This document shows, in pieces, positions 26,905-34,628 of a stretch of 64,000 nt of DNA. The position numbers and the translations under genes were made by a program. The number at the start of each line of letters is the position of its first letter. Position 1 is the first letter of the stretch. The DNA comes from a virus. The notes beneath the pieces are model-generated. The model had not been told where the DNA came from. It saw only the letters and a list, made by a program, of their open reading frames with translations, and ran no database searches. The stretch is taken from positions 1 through 64,000 of the IMG/VR virus record IMGVR_UViG_3300028610_002211; one strand, written 5' to 3'.

Positions 26905-27102
26905 ATGTATGAATTTGACGTTATGGTAGTTGGAAAAACACCTAAAGGGCTTTGGCTTCAATTTGATGAAGTTGACGAAGATTTGTTTATTCCGGATAGC
27001 CAAATTTCAGATGATAGCCCGATCTATCTGAAGAGTAAAAAAGGCGAAACCGGGACGATCATAATTACAAGCTGGATTGCAGAAAAAAAGGGGTTGTTAT
27101 GA
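26905..27102 (+). CDS. Small hypothetical beta-rich protein
   Basis: The 65-residue protein follows AAAGGCGG. The sequence MVVGKTPKGLWLQFDEVDED...FIPDSQI resembles a small OB- or SH3-like barrel by eye. It overlaps the ASCH gene by 4 nt. No family is claimed. Confidence 0.55.
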   Translation: MYEFDVMVVGKTPKGLWLQFDEVDEDLFIPDSQISDDSPIYLKSKKGETGTIIITSWIAEKKGLL

Positions 27103-27659
27103 AGGCGTTGACACTATGGCCAGAGTGGCTTTGGGTGATTCGTTACCTTGGCAAACGAGTTGAAAACAGACGGTGGAAACTTCCAACAAATATGTTTTGG
27201 AAACCTGTTTTACTTCATGCTGGAATGTGTGTTGGTGGTGGCAAAGTGATCCAGGGCTTGGAATGGGTGAAGGCGATGGCCATTAATGCAAATGTCGATT
27301 GTGTCCGCGATGGTGATTGTCTTCATTTCACCAAAAAGATTTTTTCATCATTATCTTTGCTGCCGAGTGGGCTTGTTACATCACAGATCGCCGATGTTAA
27401 AACGACGTTACAGTTACACCTTCGGGAACTTAATCTTGGAAAGATTGTTGGAGTGACGGTTTTTTCCAATTGTCACCAAAGATATGGGAAGTGGTGTGTT
27501 GATGGCCAGTGGCAGTGGGAAATGGCGTATGTTCGTTTTTTCTTAGAACCGGTGCCGTGTAGAGGCTGGCAAAAATTATGGAATGTCAGTCCGGAAATTA
27601 TGTCACTGGTCGAAAAACAGCTTCTTGGATTTTCGCTTTTAGACAAAGGTTGGGAATAA
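27099..27659 (+). CDS. ASCH/PUA-like domain protein
   Basis: The 186-residue protein begins MKALTLWPEWLWVI and carries KRVENRRW, the hallmark of phage ASCH-domain proteins, with further conserved-looking strands GKIVGVTVF and YVRFFLEPVPCRGWQ. ASCH domains have a PUA-like fold and bind RNA or modified nucleosides; some are ribonucleases or amidohydrolases on modified cytidine. It may read or remove base modifications, but this is inference. Confidence 0.7.
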   Translation: MKALTLWPEWLWVIRYLGKRVENRRWKLPTNMFWKPVLLHAGMCVGGGKVIQGLEWVKAMAINANVDCVRDGDCLHFTKKIFSSLSLLPSGLVTSQIADVKTTLQLHLRELNLGKIVGVTVFSNCHQRYGKWCVDGQWQWEMAYVRFFLEPVPCRGWQKLWNVSPEIMSLVEKQLLGFSLLDKGWE

Positions 27660-27883
27660 TGATTCAACTATCTAACGGTAAATGGTGTTCCGAAGATGGT
27701 TATTGTTTTGTTAGTGATGACGAAACTCATTGTGAGTGTTGGTGGGACGGCGACGGTTGTTGTTTATGTGATGCGCCACCAATGACAGAAGAAGAAAAAA
27801 GAGAACAGGGGATGATCGAGACATTAACAAAACCGACACCAAAAGCAAAACTTGAATTGGATCGACTTGGGGTCAAAAAGTGA
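27659..27883 (+). CDS. Small Cys-rich hypothetical protein
   Basis: The ATG at 27659 overlaps the previous TAA by one base. The 74-residue product has six Cys in its first 40 residues (CSEDGYC, CECWW, CCLC) and probably binds a metal; the C-terminus is charged. The next gene starts at a GTG overlapping this stop. No family recognised. Confidence 0.55.
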   Translation: MIQLSNGKWCSEDGYCFVSDDETHCECWWDGDGCCLCDAPPMTEEEKREQGMIETLTKPTPKAKLELDRLGVKK

Positions 27884-28818
27884 CAATCAAGTTTTGGAAA
27901 CACAAGTCAAAGCTTTTGATCATTGACGGTCGGAATTTGCTTTGGAGAACAACAGACGCGTTTTCCGATTTGCACGTTAAAAAGAAAGCTGGCCATATTG
28001 CAACGGGCGGGGTTTATGGTTTCCTGTCAACAATGATTAGAATTTGGGATCGGTATGGTGGCAAAACGGTTGTTGCGTGGGAAGGTAAGGGAAACTTTCG
28101 CTTTGAGCTTTTCCCGGGTTACAAAGACAGGGGTGAACCCACCGAAGAAATGATCGATCTTATTGATGAAGTCAATGACCAACAGAAGCGCGTACAAGCG
28201 ATTCTGAGACGTGCCGGGATCGAGCAATACAAAGGGGTTGATTGTGAAGCGGATGACGTTATGGGGCGCTTGGCGTATCTCTGGACACGACGGGGGGAAG
28301 ATCAGGCGGTCATCTATACGGGCGACTCTGATTTGCGCCAATGTGTAACGGCTTACACATGGGTTGTATCTCCACAACGCAAGGCAAAAGAGGTTGTTTA
28401 TGATGTTAACGGGGTCAAGGAGAAAGACGGCGTTTACCCTCACTACATTCCCGATTTAAAGGCGCTAGCAGGCGACACAAGCGATAAAATACCAGGGTTG
28501 CCGGGTGTGGGTCAAGTAACAGCGGCGAAGCTTGTAAACGCTTTTGGGGACGTTGAAGAGATAATCACAGCGGCGAAGAAAAAAGCGACTTGGAAAGACC
28601 AAAACGAGCGGTTTCGATTATTGGTCAAAGGTAATAAAAATGAACTTCGGCTTTACAAAAAACTCACAAAGATAAAAATCAAAGCCAAATATCACGAGAT
28701 AGAAACAAAAAAAAGTCGAACGGAAACAAGAAAACATTTGATGTTTTATAGATTTCATTCTTTGATTATTCCAAGCGAATTACAAAAGTTGATGACAATG
28801 GGGAATAATGACCAGTAA
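27880..28818 (+). CDS. 5'-3' exonuclease / flap endonuclease
   Basis: The 312-residue protein starts at a GTG in a GTGA overlap. It has the FEN/PIN acidic motifs IIDGRNLLWR, DCEADDVMGR and YTGDSDLRQC, then the helix-hairpin-helix region LAGDTSDKIPGLPGVG. It matches the 5' nuclease of T5/T7-type phages and the N-terminal domain of DNA polymerase I, which remove RNA primers and flaps. Confidence 0.85.
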   Translation: MTIKFWKHKSKLLIIDGRNLLWRTTDAFSDLHVKKKAGHIATGGVYGFLSTMIRIWDRYGGKTVVAWEGKGNFRFELFPGYKDRGEPTEEMIDLIDEVNDQQKRVQAILRRAGIEQYKGVDCEADDVMGRLAYLWTRRGEDQAVIYTGDSDLRQCVTAYTWVVSPQRKAKEVVYDVNGVKEKDGVYPHYIPDLKALAGDTSDKIPGLPGVGQVTAAKLVNAFGDVEEIITAAKKKATWKDQNERFRLLVKGNKNELRLYKKLTKIKIKAKYHEIETKKSRTETRKHLMFYRFHSLIIPSELQKLMTMGNNDQ

Positions 28819-29401
28819 AAAGAGAAAAAAGAGAGTTGAAAAACTGTCAAACCTTCAAGATCGTTGGATCGGTTGCAAACGTTGTGATTTGCACAAAGAA
28901 AGGAATAACGTTATTTTTTGGCGTGGTAACCCTTGCGCAAAAATAATGTTAATTGGAGAAGCGCCGGGCGAAACAGAAGATCTTGAAGGGGCGCCATTTA
29001 TTGGCGCTTCTGGCAAACAACTTGATTTGATGCTTAAAAAATGCGGACTCAAAGAAAAGCACATTTTTGTGTCAAATGTTTTGGGTTGTAGGCCACCAAG
29101 AAACGCCAATCCCGAACCTAAACAAGTTAAAGAATGCAGACCTCGAATTGAGCGTTTAATACAAATCGTTAAACCGGAGGTGATCGTTTTATTGGGTGGG
29201 CAAGCCGCTTTGTATATGGCCGGAATAACAATTTTAAAACCTTGGAAAGGTAAAATTGTCGAAATGTCGATTTCGAAAGATAATTATAGTGCGATTGTTA
29301 CATATCACCCTTCTTATTACCTAAGAAGAGGAAAAGATAAAACGATTTGGAAAGAAATAGTTTCGCATATTAAAATGGCGATCAAGGTTGCAAATGGATA
29401 A
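28808..29401 (+). CDS. Uracil-DNA glycosylase, family 4-like
   Basis: The 197-residue protein has an N-terminal CKRCDLH pair, the active-site motif IGEAPGETEDLEGAPFIG, and further Cys in VLGCRPP and KECRPR that complete a four-Cys 4Fe-4S site, then VTYHPSYYLRR. These are the features of family 4 (thermophile-type) uracil-DNA glycosylases. In a phage it removes uracil from DNA, or might act on another base. It overlaps the exonuclease gene by 11 nt. Confidence 0.8.
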   Translation: MTSKKRKKRVEKLSNLQDRWIGCKRCDLHKERNNVIFWRGNPCAKIMLIGEAPGETEDLEGAPFIGASGKQLDLMLKKCGLKEKHIFVSNVLGCRPPRNANPEPKQVKECRPRIERLIQIVKPEVIVLLGGQAALYMAGITILKPWKGKIVEMSISKDNYSAIVTYHPSYYLRRGKDKTIWKEIVSHIKMAIKVANG

Positions 29402-29795
29402 GAAAAAGAGAAAAAAACTTACTGCTAAAAAGCTTGAAATACGGCGCCAAAAACGTATGAAAGAAGAAGAAAAGGAACGCGCAAAGACGGCTGTTTATCA
29501 TAAATATCCTAATGGTAAGAACGTCCATGAGTGTATGGTTGGAGCTGGTTACGGTGGGGATGTTCGCGATTATATGGTTTTAGTTGGCAATCGTATGGTC
29601 GATTATAAAGGATCTTATGATATGGTTCTTGAAGGCGGCGGTAAAGTTGGCGTTGGTGATGACGAAATAAGGGTTATGCATAAAAAACGGTTGAAATATA
29701 TAATCGGCGAAACAGCCGCTTTGCGATTTTGGCATCCAACTTTTGGCAGATTGATTGATGTCAAACAAGGTACGAAACCGAAACCAAAAAAATAA
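29394..29795 (+). CDS. Basic hypothetical protein
   Basis: The ATG at 29394 overlaps the glycosylase gene by 8 nt. The 133-residue product has a long Lys/Arg/Glu helix (1-32), then a Gly-rich beta segment (DMVLEGGGKVGVGDDEI), and ends KPKPKK. Probably nucleic-acid-associated. No family recognised. Confidence 0.6.
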   Translation: MDKKKRKKLTAKKLEIRRQKRMKEEEKERAKTAVYHKYPNGKNVHECMVGAGYGGDVRDYMVLVGNRMVDYKGSYDMVLEGGGKVGVGDDEIRVMHKKRLKYIIGETAALRFWHPTFGRLIDVKQGTKPKPKK

Positions 29796-30052
29796 TGTTT
29801 GATCACAACAGAAAAAAACCTCCCATTCGTCCAGATTTGCCTTATATGTTGGTTAATGAATATGGTATGATGAAACGCGATATTAAAACAAGTCGATTAA
29901 CGATTTTTCGTCTTGGTATATGTCAACATTGTGGTGAAGATGTGATAAAAGGAAAGAAATTTTGTTCCCTTAAGTGTTTTAATGGTTATAACGAATTGCC
30001 AATCGTAGAGCGGTTAAGAAAAATATTGAAAAGAAAGAGGTGTTCAAAATGA
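29795..30052 (+). CDS. Small zinc-finger protein
   Basis: The 85-residue protein starts on the last base of the previous stop. It carries CQHCGEDVIKGKKFCSLKC, a CxxC...CxxxC treble-clef-like site. Function unknown. Confidence 0.6.
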   Translation: MFDHNRKKPPIRPDLPYMLVNEYGMMKRDIKTSRLTIFRLGICQHCGEDVIKGKKFCSLKCFNGYNELPIVERLRKILKRKRCSK

Positions 30053-30273
30053 GGGCGGGATTATTTTTTGAAGCGTTGGAAAGGCTTTTGGAGACAACGA
30101 TCGATATTGAAACGAAAGCCGGGGTTTTTAGAACTGCAAAAATAACCGGGTTTACACATAGTGAAATAACGTTTGGCCGATCAAAAGTCGAGCTAGTGCA
30201 AGAGATCGAGTTAAACGGCGATCCTTCAGATCGTATTCCTATAACCGAAATTGTAAGGATAGAAAAGGTCTAA
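30049..30273 (+). CDS. Small hypothetical protein
   Basis: I use the ATG at 30049 with GAGGTG upstream rather than the GTG at 30040. The 74-residue product (MRAGLFFEALERLLETTIDI ... FRTAKITGF) looks like a small beta barrel. It overlaps the zinc-finger gene by 4 nt. No family recognised. Confidence 0.55.
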   Translation: MRAGLFFEALERLLETTIDIETKAGVFRTAKITGFTHSEITFGRSKVELVQEIELNGDPSDRIPITEIVRIEKV

Positions 30274-30274
30274 A

Positions 30275-30673
30275 ATGGTACACCCAAAACACCCTAAGTG
30301 TGAAAAGTGCGGCGGGACACTTTATAAAACAAGAGTGAAAGGACAAAGCACAAAATCGACTGATGAATGGCGTTGGTGTAGAAACCCGCGTTGTGAAAAT
30401 TTCACGATTGATGCATTGACCGGCGAAAAAGTTTACAATCTTGAAAAACAACAAAGAGAAGCGGTTGTAAAAACATCCTTTGTTGAAAGTCCGGTTGTAA
30501 AAAAGACAAGAGAAGAAGTGAAAAACAAGTTGAACGGTGAAGTGTCTTTAAGCTATACGCTTTTACTTGTTGTTGTTGCTCAAGAACTCGGTTATCACGA
30601 TTTGGGTGAAAAATTAATTGAACGTTTTGGACTCGACGAAATATACAACATACAAAAACGTTTAGATAGGTAG
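30275..30673 (+). CDS. Zinc-ribbon protein, paralogue of the 17232 product
   Basis: The 132-residue protein opens with HPKHPKCEKCGGTLYKT and CRNPRC, matching the zinc site of the 17232 product in spacing and wording, then adds a helical C-terminal half (about 70-130). The shared N-terminus suggests a duplicated module. Function unknown. Confidence 0.65.
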   Translation: MVHPKHPKCEKCGGTLYKTRVKGQSTKSTDEWRWCRNPRCENFTIDALTGEKVYNLEKQQREAVVKTSFVESPVVKKTREEVKNKLNGEVSLSYTLLLVVVAQELGYHDLGEKLIERFGLDEIYNIQKRLDR

Positions 30674-30683
30674 GGGGGGGTAT

Positions 30684-30926
30684 ATGTCGATTTGTACAGA
30701 ATGTTTAGTATTGCAGAAAAAACTTGCCGATTTGCAACTAAAGTATGATGAGCTTTTGATTAAACACGGCAAATTGATAACAAACTCGACTGAATTTTTG
30801 GAACAATATGCGGCGATTGAAAGACGGGAGCGAATTGGCTTGACTGACTCGGTTTTGAAGTCTTTTGATAGAAGCCCGATCACACTACGCACTACTTTCC
30901 CAGTGAAAGATGACGACGATGGATAA
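30684..30926 (+). CDS. Small coiled-coil protein
   Basis: The 80-residue protein follows a run of eight G that includes the ribosome binding site. CTEC opens the protein and a heptad-rich helix follows (about 9-45), with an acidic end KDDDDG. It overlaps the methylase gene by 17 nt. Function unknown. Confidence 0.5.
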   Translation: MSICTECLVLQKKLADLQLKYDELLIKHGKLITNSTEFLEQYAAIERRERIGLTDSVLKSFDRSPITLRTTFPVKDDDDG

Positions 30927-31506
30927 AAAAACACTTAAAGTACTTATGTCAACCGGTAACGGTGAATATTCAACACCACAATGGTTGTTCGATTTGTTAA
31001 ACTCGATTTTTCATTTCGAGGTTGATCTTTGTGCGATAAAGGAAAACGCGAAATGTGAAAAATATTTTTCGTTATCGAAGAAAAGCGCTTTCAAAAAGAA
31101 GTGGAACAAAACGAGTTTTTGTAATCCTCCTTATAGTTTACCCCAAAACCCTTGTGTTGAGGATTGTGAAAAAGTGATTTGCGAAAAGCGCGGTTTCCAC
31201 CTCGATAAGTATTTGCCCGGGTTGATCGATTGGGTTGAGCGCGGTGTTAAACAGTCCAAAAAGCACGGTAGCATGATTGTTTTTCTTTTACCTGCCAGAA
31301 CAGAAACAGAATGGTTTGGGCTCGTTTGGAAACATGCAACGGCTATTTGTTTTATTGAAGGTAGGTTATCTTTTAACGAAAATGATAAAAATATGACGGT
31401 TGCTCCTTTTCCTAGCGCAATTGCTGTTTTTGGGCGACAATTGAAGCAAAAAGAGATTTTAAAACTTTCAAAATGTGGGCCAGTTGTTAACAGCTGGCAT
31501 ACGTAA
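30910..31506 (+). CDS. dam: DNA N6-adenine methyltransferase (phage Dam type)
   Basis: The ~198-residue protein (start 30910 or ATG 30919) has EYSTPQWLFDLLN, VDLCAIKENAKCEKYF and the catalytic motif FCNPPYS near residue 72, then VFLLPARTETEWF and FIEGRLSF, the order found in the phage DNA adenine methylase family. It probably methylates adenine in the phage genome and protects it from restriction. It complements ArdC further downstream. Confidence 0.85.
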   Translation: MTTMDKKTLKVLMSTGNGEYSTPQWLFDLLNSIFHFEVDLCAIKENAKCEKYFSLSKKSAFKKKWNKTSFCNPPYSLPQNPCVEDCEKVICEKRGFHLDKYLPGLIDWVERGVKQSKKHGSMIVFLLPARTETEWFGLVWKHATAICFIEGRLSFNENDKNMTVAPFPSAIAVFGRQLKQKEILKLSKCGPVVNSWHT

Positions 31507-31519
31507 AGGAGTAAAAAAA

Positions 31520-31975
31520 ATGACAATCGAAATCAAAGCGGCGGTTCCGAATCTTGTAGAATTCAAGATTTTCGATGAAGCTTGGGGGATTCTCAACGAA
31601 AACCCAGGAATCGAAGAAAGTTCGGTCGTTGAGACGGTTGCTGTAAAATGGTTTAGAACAACGGAGCAAATTGACACGATCTTGACCAAGGTTTTGATCT
31701 ACAAAGAAGAGATCAACGGTGTTATGTTCAGAACTGCAAATATCAAGATCGTTGGTAAAGTAACACATTACGGATATGAGCCCACAAACGACACCGTAAC
31801 GGTTAAAGTTCGATACGGTAAAGGTGAATACACTTTGGCCGCTTCGCAGAAAGACAGTGATTTGTTAAGTCGTCACACCTTTAATAACCTGTTAATGGTC
31901 AAAACGTTGGTTGTTGGGTTTTATGATGAACAAGAAAACAGGATTGATGAACGGATTTTCAAAAAAGACCAATAA
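31520..31975 (+). CDS. Hypothetical protein
   Basis: AAAGGAG precedes the ATG at 31520. The 151-residue protein is beta-rich in its second half (GVMFRTANIKIVGKVTHYG). It shares the style of the other small early proteins but no family is recognised. It ends just before a leaderless promoter. Confidence 0.6.
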   Translation: MTIEIKAAVPNLVEFKIFDEAWGILNENPGIEESSVVETVAVKWFRTTEQIDTILTKVLIYKEEINGVMFRTANIKIVGKVTHYGYEPTNDTVTVKVRYGKGEYTLAASQKDSDLLSRHTFNNLLMVKTLVVGFYDEQENRIDERIFKKDQ

Positions 31976-31987
31976 TCAAAAAAAATC

Positions 31988-32016
31988 TTGACTTCTAAAT
32001 TAGTGTGGGTTAGTTT
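31988..32016 (+). promoter_or_regulatory. Promoter of the 32026 gene (near-leaderless)
   Basis: TTGACT (31988-31993), a 17-nt spacer with TCTAAATTAG and TAGTTT (32011-32016). The ATG at 32026 is 9 nt downstream with no ribosome site. Confidence 0.6.
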
Positions 32017-32025
32017 TGGTTTAAG

Positions 32026-32262
32026 ATGAAAACGTGCAAAGTGAATAAATGCCCAAACCATGCTCCAAATTTAATTATTATTTGGAATGGTTTGAATGAA
32101 AATTGTCCACTTTGTGCGGCTTATAAAGCGAATAGGAGGCTTGCCAAAAGGGTTGAAAAACTGAAAACGGTGAAAGTGCAACTTTTAGAAAGATTTGAAA
32201 AACTTTTGCCAAACCTAAAAAAAAGAAACAAAAAACGAAAAAAGGATGATATACCTTTCTAG
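32026..32262 (+). CDS. Small Cys- and Lys-rich protein
   Basis: The 78-residue protein has four Cys (CKVNKC, CPLC) likely to bind zinc, then a Lys/Arg-rich helix. It is read from a near-leaderless promoter. Function unknown. Confidence 0.55.
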   Translation: MKTCKVNKCPNHAPNLIIIWNGLNENCPLCAAYKANRRLAKRVEKLKTVKVQLLERFEKLLPNLKKRNKKRKKDDIPF

Positions 32263-32298
32263 TTTTGAGTTTCAACAAACCAAAAGGAAACAGAGAAA

Positions 32299-32652
32299 AT
32301 GACAAAAGAAAAAGAAAAGAAACCACGGAAACCACAAGAAGTCAAACTTGCGAACCAAATCAAGAAAAAAGTCGGGTATAGCACAGACCCGCACACTTGC
32401 GAAAACTGCAAACTCCACACAGAAGATGTGCCAGAACTGTTCAAGGGTTTCGATCTCGCCTGCACAAAGTTCAAAGAATTGGTTATCTTCGGAGTTGACG
32501 AAGATGGTTCTTGCCAGGCGTGGATAAGGAGACCCAAACCGCGCACGGCAAAGGACGAAGAAACCACCAATTCCGAAGGATCGTCAAAGCCGCCGACATC
32601 GCCGACATCGCCGACACCGCTGAAAAAGAAACTACCTGGCAAAAAGAAGTAA
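32299..32652 (+). CDS. Hypothetical Cys-containing protein with low-complexity tail
   Basis: The 117-residue protein has a Cys-containing core (TCENCKLHTEDVPELF ... ACTKF ... CQAW) and a Pro/Thr-rich tail made partly of repeated PTS units, coded by three copies of CCGACATCG-like 9-mers. Metal binding is likely. No family recognised. Confidence 0.55.
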   Translation: MTKEKEKKPRKPQEVKLANQIKKKVGYSTDPHTCENCKLHTEDVPELFKGFDLACTKFKELVIFGVDEDGSCQAWIRRPKPRTAKDEETTNSEGSSKPPTSPTSPTPLKKKLPGKKK

Positions 32653-32704
32653 AACCCATCAAACAGCGGATATTCTAACCTTATACAAATAAAGGCGGAT
32701 TGAA

Positions 32705-33361
32705 ATGATTGGCAAACACAGGGGTGAAAAAGTTTTGGTTGTGCATGCTAACTTTTTGGATCAAATGGGCCTTAAAGAGGGTGTTAACGGATTGTCGTCA
32801 ACTGAGAAGTTGAAGGTGATATTTGATTTTGGTAACGCTTTCTTTTGTGATCGGGCTTTGGCTGAAAAAAACGAAAACCTAAAACAGATTATACCATACG
32901 CGATTTTTAAACACGATCACACGGTGTTTTCATATGTACGTGGCAAGGGCACCGATGAGAAGCGCTTGAAAGGTAATAGGTCAATTGGTATAGGTGGACA
33001 CATCAACCCGATTGATACAGTTGGCGTTGATGTAAGCCTCGATTTTAATGCTTATCGACGAGCGCTTACGCGGGAGATCAACGAAGAAGTCGAGTTTTTC
33101 GCGGTTGGCACTTACGATCAACCAAAGCCGATCGCTTTTATCAACGACAACACCAACCCGGTTGGGCGCGTTCATCTTGGTATTGTTCATCTTTGCGAAT
33201 TACCTTCGAAATGTGTCAGAAGAAAAGAAGAACAGATTTCCGAAAGTGGGTTTTTGCCGTTAACCGAACTTGATCGACACAGTGCAACCCAAACGGGCGG
33301 CGGAAAACGAGAACAACTTGAGTCGTGGTCACTGCTTTGTGTTGATTATCTCACCGGTTGA
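32705..33361 (+). CDS. Nudix hydrolase-like protein
   Basis: The 218-residue protein has a Nudix box: GGHINPID ... RRALTREINEEVEF, matching the REUxEExGU core with a longer than usual gap. Flanking strands (SIGIGGHI, RVHLGIVHLCEL) fit the fold. Nudix enzymes hydrolyse nucleoside diphosphate derivatives. Placed before ThyX, it may act on nucleotides. AGGCGG precedes the ATG. Confidence 0.65.
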   Translation: MIGKHRGEKVLVVHANFLDQMGLKEGVNGLSSTEKLKVIFDFGNAFFCDRALAEKNENLKQIIPYAIFKHDHTVFSYVRGKGTDEKRLKGNRSIGIGGHINPIDTVGVDVSLDFNAYRRALTREINEEVEFFAVGTYDQPKPIAFINDNTNPVGRVHLGIVHLCELPSKCVRRKEEQISESGFLPLTELDRHSATQTGGGKREQLESWSLLCVDYLTG

Positions 33362-33540
33362 TCTTGGAAGGTTTCGCCCTAGTACTTGCCTTTTGTCTTT
33401 TTGCGTTTAACGTCTGTTGCACAATTTTAAAACTACAGAACAAAGAATATGTCAATTCGCTAGTCTTACTTGTGTTTGGTTGGTTGTTGTTTTTTGCTTT
33501 TTTTGTTTTAACAAAAAGGAGAAAGATCAAAAATGAATAA
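33358..33540 (+). CDS. Small two-segment membrane protein
   Basis: A 60-codon frame starts at the TTG overlapping the Nudix stop. It encodes two hydrophobic segments (FALVLAFCLFAFNVCC and SLVLLVFGWLLFFAFFVL) and a basic end. It fills the gap before thyX and overlaps it by 8 nt. The start has no strong ribosome site, so confidence is modest. Confidence 0.45.
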   Translation: MILEGFALVLAFCLFAFNVCCTILKLQNKEYVNSLVLLVFGWLLFFAFFVLTKRRKIKNE

Positions 33541-34366
33541 TATATCAATTTTTGACGATATACCGGGGCGCCATAAAAGGGATGACAAAAAAGGAAAAGA
33601 GCCGGTTGAAGACATTGGCGAAGTCTTCAAAGAGCCGATAAGGCACAAAACGTATGCAAAGCTTTTGCATCATACGCCGATTTGGATTTTGCCCCATGCG
33701 ATCCGAAAGTGTACAAGTACGGTTGAAAAAAGAGATACAAGTGATGATGCCAAAGATTTTGGCCCGAAAGACAAACGCATGATCGCAAAGAGGTGTTTGA
33801 AGCTTGGGCGTCCGTTTGATCCACTTGATCCACCTCATGAGAGTGTTTTAGAACACATCAGTTATACTTTTGAGATGTTTTTTTCGCGCACTGTTTTACA
33901 AGAACTGTCTAGGACAAGGATCGGAATTTCGCTCAGTATAGAATCAACAAGGGCCGCGTTGAAAAAACTACTCGAAGGGCTTGGTCCCGAAGATTTAGAC
34001 AAAATTAAAATGTTGATTCATAATACGGGCGATGACGAAATTGACACCGAAGCGGCTAGACAAATTTCAAATGTTGCAGGATACAAAGAGCGCGAAGTTA
34101 AAAACGACGTTGCTAAATATGGCTTGCCTGAGTGTTTTATGACAACGGGCGTTGTCACGATGAATATCAGAAGTCTTCGACACTTGTTCGCACTGCGCAC
34201 AAGTCCTCGGGCGCTCGAAGAATATCAACAGCTTTGTTTTTCAATGGCCGCTTGTATCCCAGAAACTCACCGCTTTCTGTTTCAGGATAGGATCCACTTT
34301 GGCGCGGCTCCACAGGCATTTCTGGACGTTTGGCCAGATCCAAAGGTAGATTGGTTTGACGAATAA
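33533..34366 (+). CDS. thyX: Flavin-dependent thymidylate synthase ThyX
   Basis: The 277-residue protein has HESVLEHISYTFEM and the ThyX-type stretch LSRTRIGISLSIESTR (the family motif is usually RHRxxSxxxxSxR, so this is a variant), plus FALRTSPRALEEYQQL. ThyX makes dTMP from dUMP with FAD and methylene-tetrahydrofolate. With the dTMP kinase at 62418 it supplies thymidylate; ThyX homologues in some phages make modified pyrimidines. AAAAGGAG precedes the ATG. Confidence 0.8.
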   Translation: MNNISIFDDIPGRHKRDDKKGKEPVEDIGEVFKEPIRHKTYAKLLHHTPIWILPHAIRKCTSTVEKRDTSDDAKDFGPKDKRMIAKRCLKLGRPFDPLDPPHESVLEHISYTFEMFFSRTVLQELSRTRIGISLSIESTRAALKKLLEGLGPEDLDKIKMLIHNTGDDEIDTEAARQISNVAGYKEREVKNDVAKYGLPECFMTTGVVTMNIRSLRHLFALRTSPRALEEYQQLCFSMAACIPETHRFLFQDRIHFGAAPQAFLDVWPDPKVDWFDE

Positions 34367-34499
34367 AAGCGACCGTTCAGAGCCGTTCTGGCCCCTTTCA
34401 GAGCAAAATTTATTTTTCAGGCAATCGTAGGTTATCACGGCTTCACTTGGTACGATTTTGGTTGAAGCTTGGCAATTTCTCTGTTTTTGCTTCTCTGGG

Positions 34500-34531
34500 C
34501 TCGGTCGTTTAACGGCGACCGAGTTTTTTTT
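34500..34531 (+). terminator. Rho-independent terminator after thyX
   Basis: Arms CTCGGTCG (34500-34507) and CGACCGAG (34516-34523) with an 8-nt loop, followed by eight T. It closes the unit before the ArdC promoter. Confidence 0.8.
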
Positions 34532-34561
34532 ACTTTTTCTTGCGAATGGTCGTTTTTTTTG

Positions 34562-34595
34562 TTGACAACTGAATTAGAATGATTAAGCTTATAGT
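34562..34595 (+). promoter_or_regulatory. Promoter cassette of the ArdC gene
   Basis: TTGACA (34562-34567), spacer of 16 nt with ACTGAATTAG, and TAAGCT (34584-34589). An ATG at 34596 follows after 6 nt and is in frame, 33 nt upstream, with the ATG at 34629 that has AAAGGAG. Confidence 0.75.
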
Positions 34596-34628
34596 ATGAG
34601 CAGCGCAACACACAAAGGAGAAAACAAA

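Noticed and set aside
29615-29806. Minus-strand frames opposite the 29394 gene
   Set aside because: They have no ribosome sites and simply mirror a + strand gene in a tight operon.
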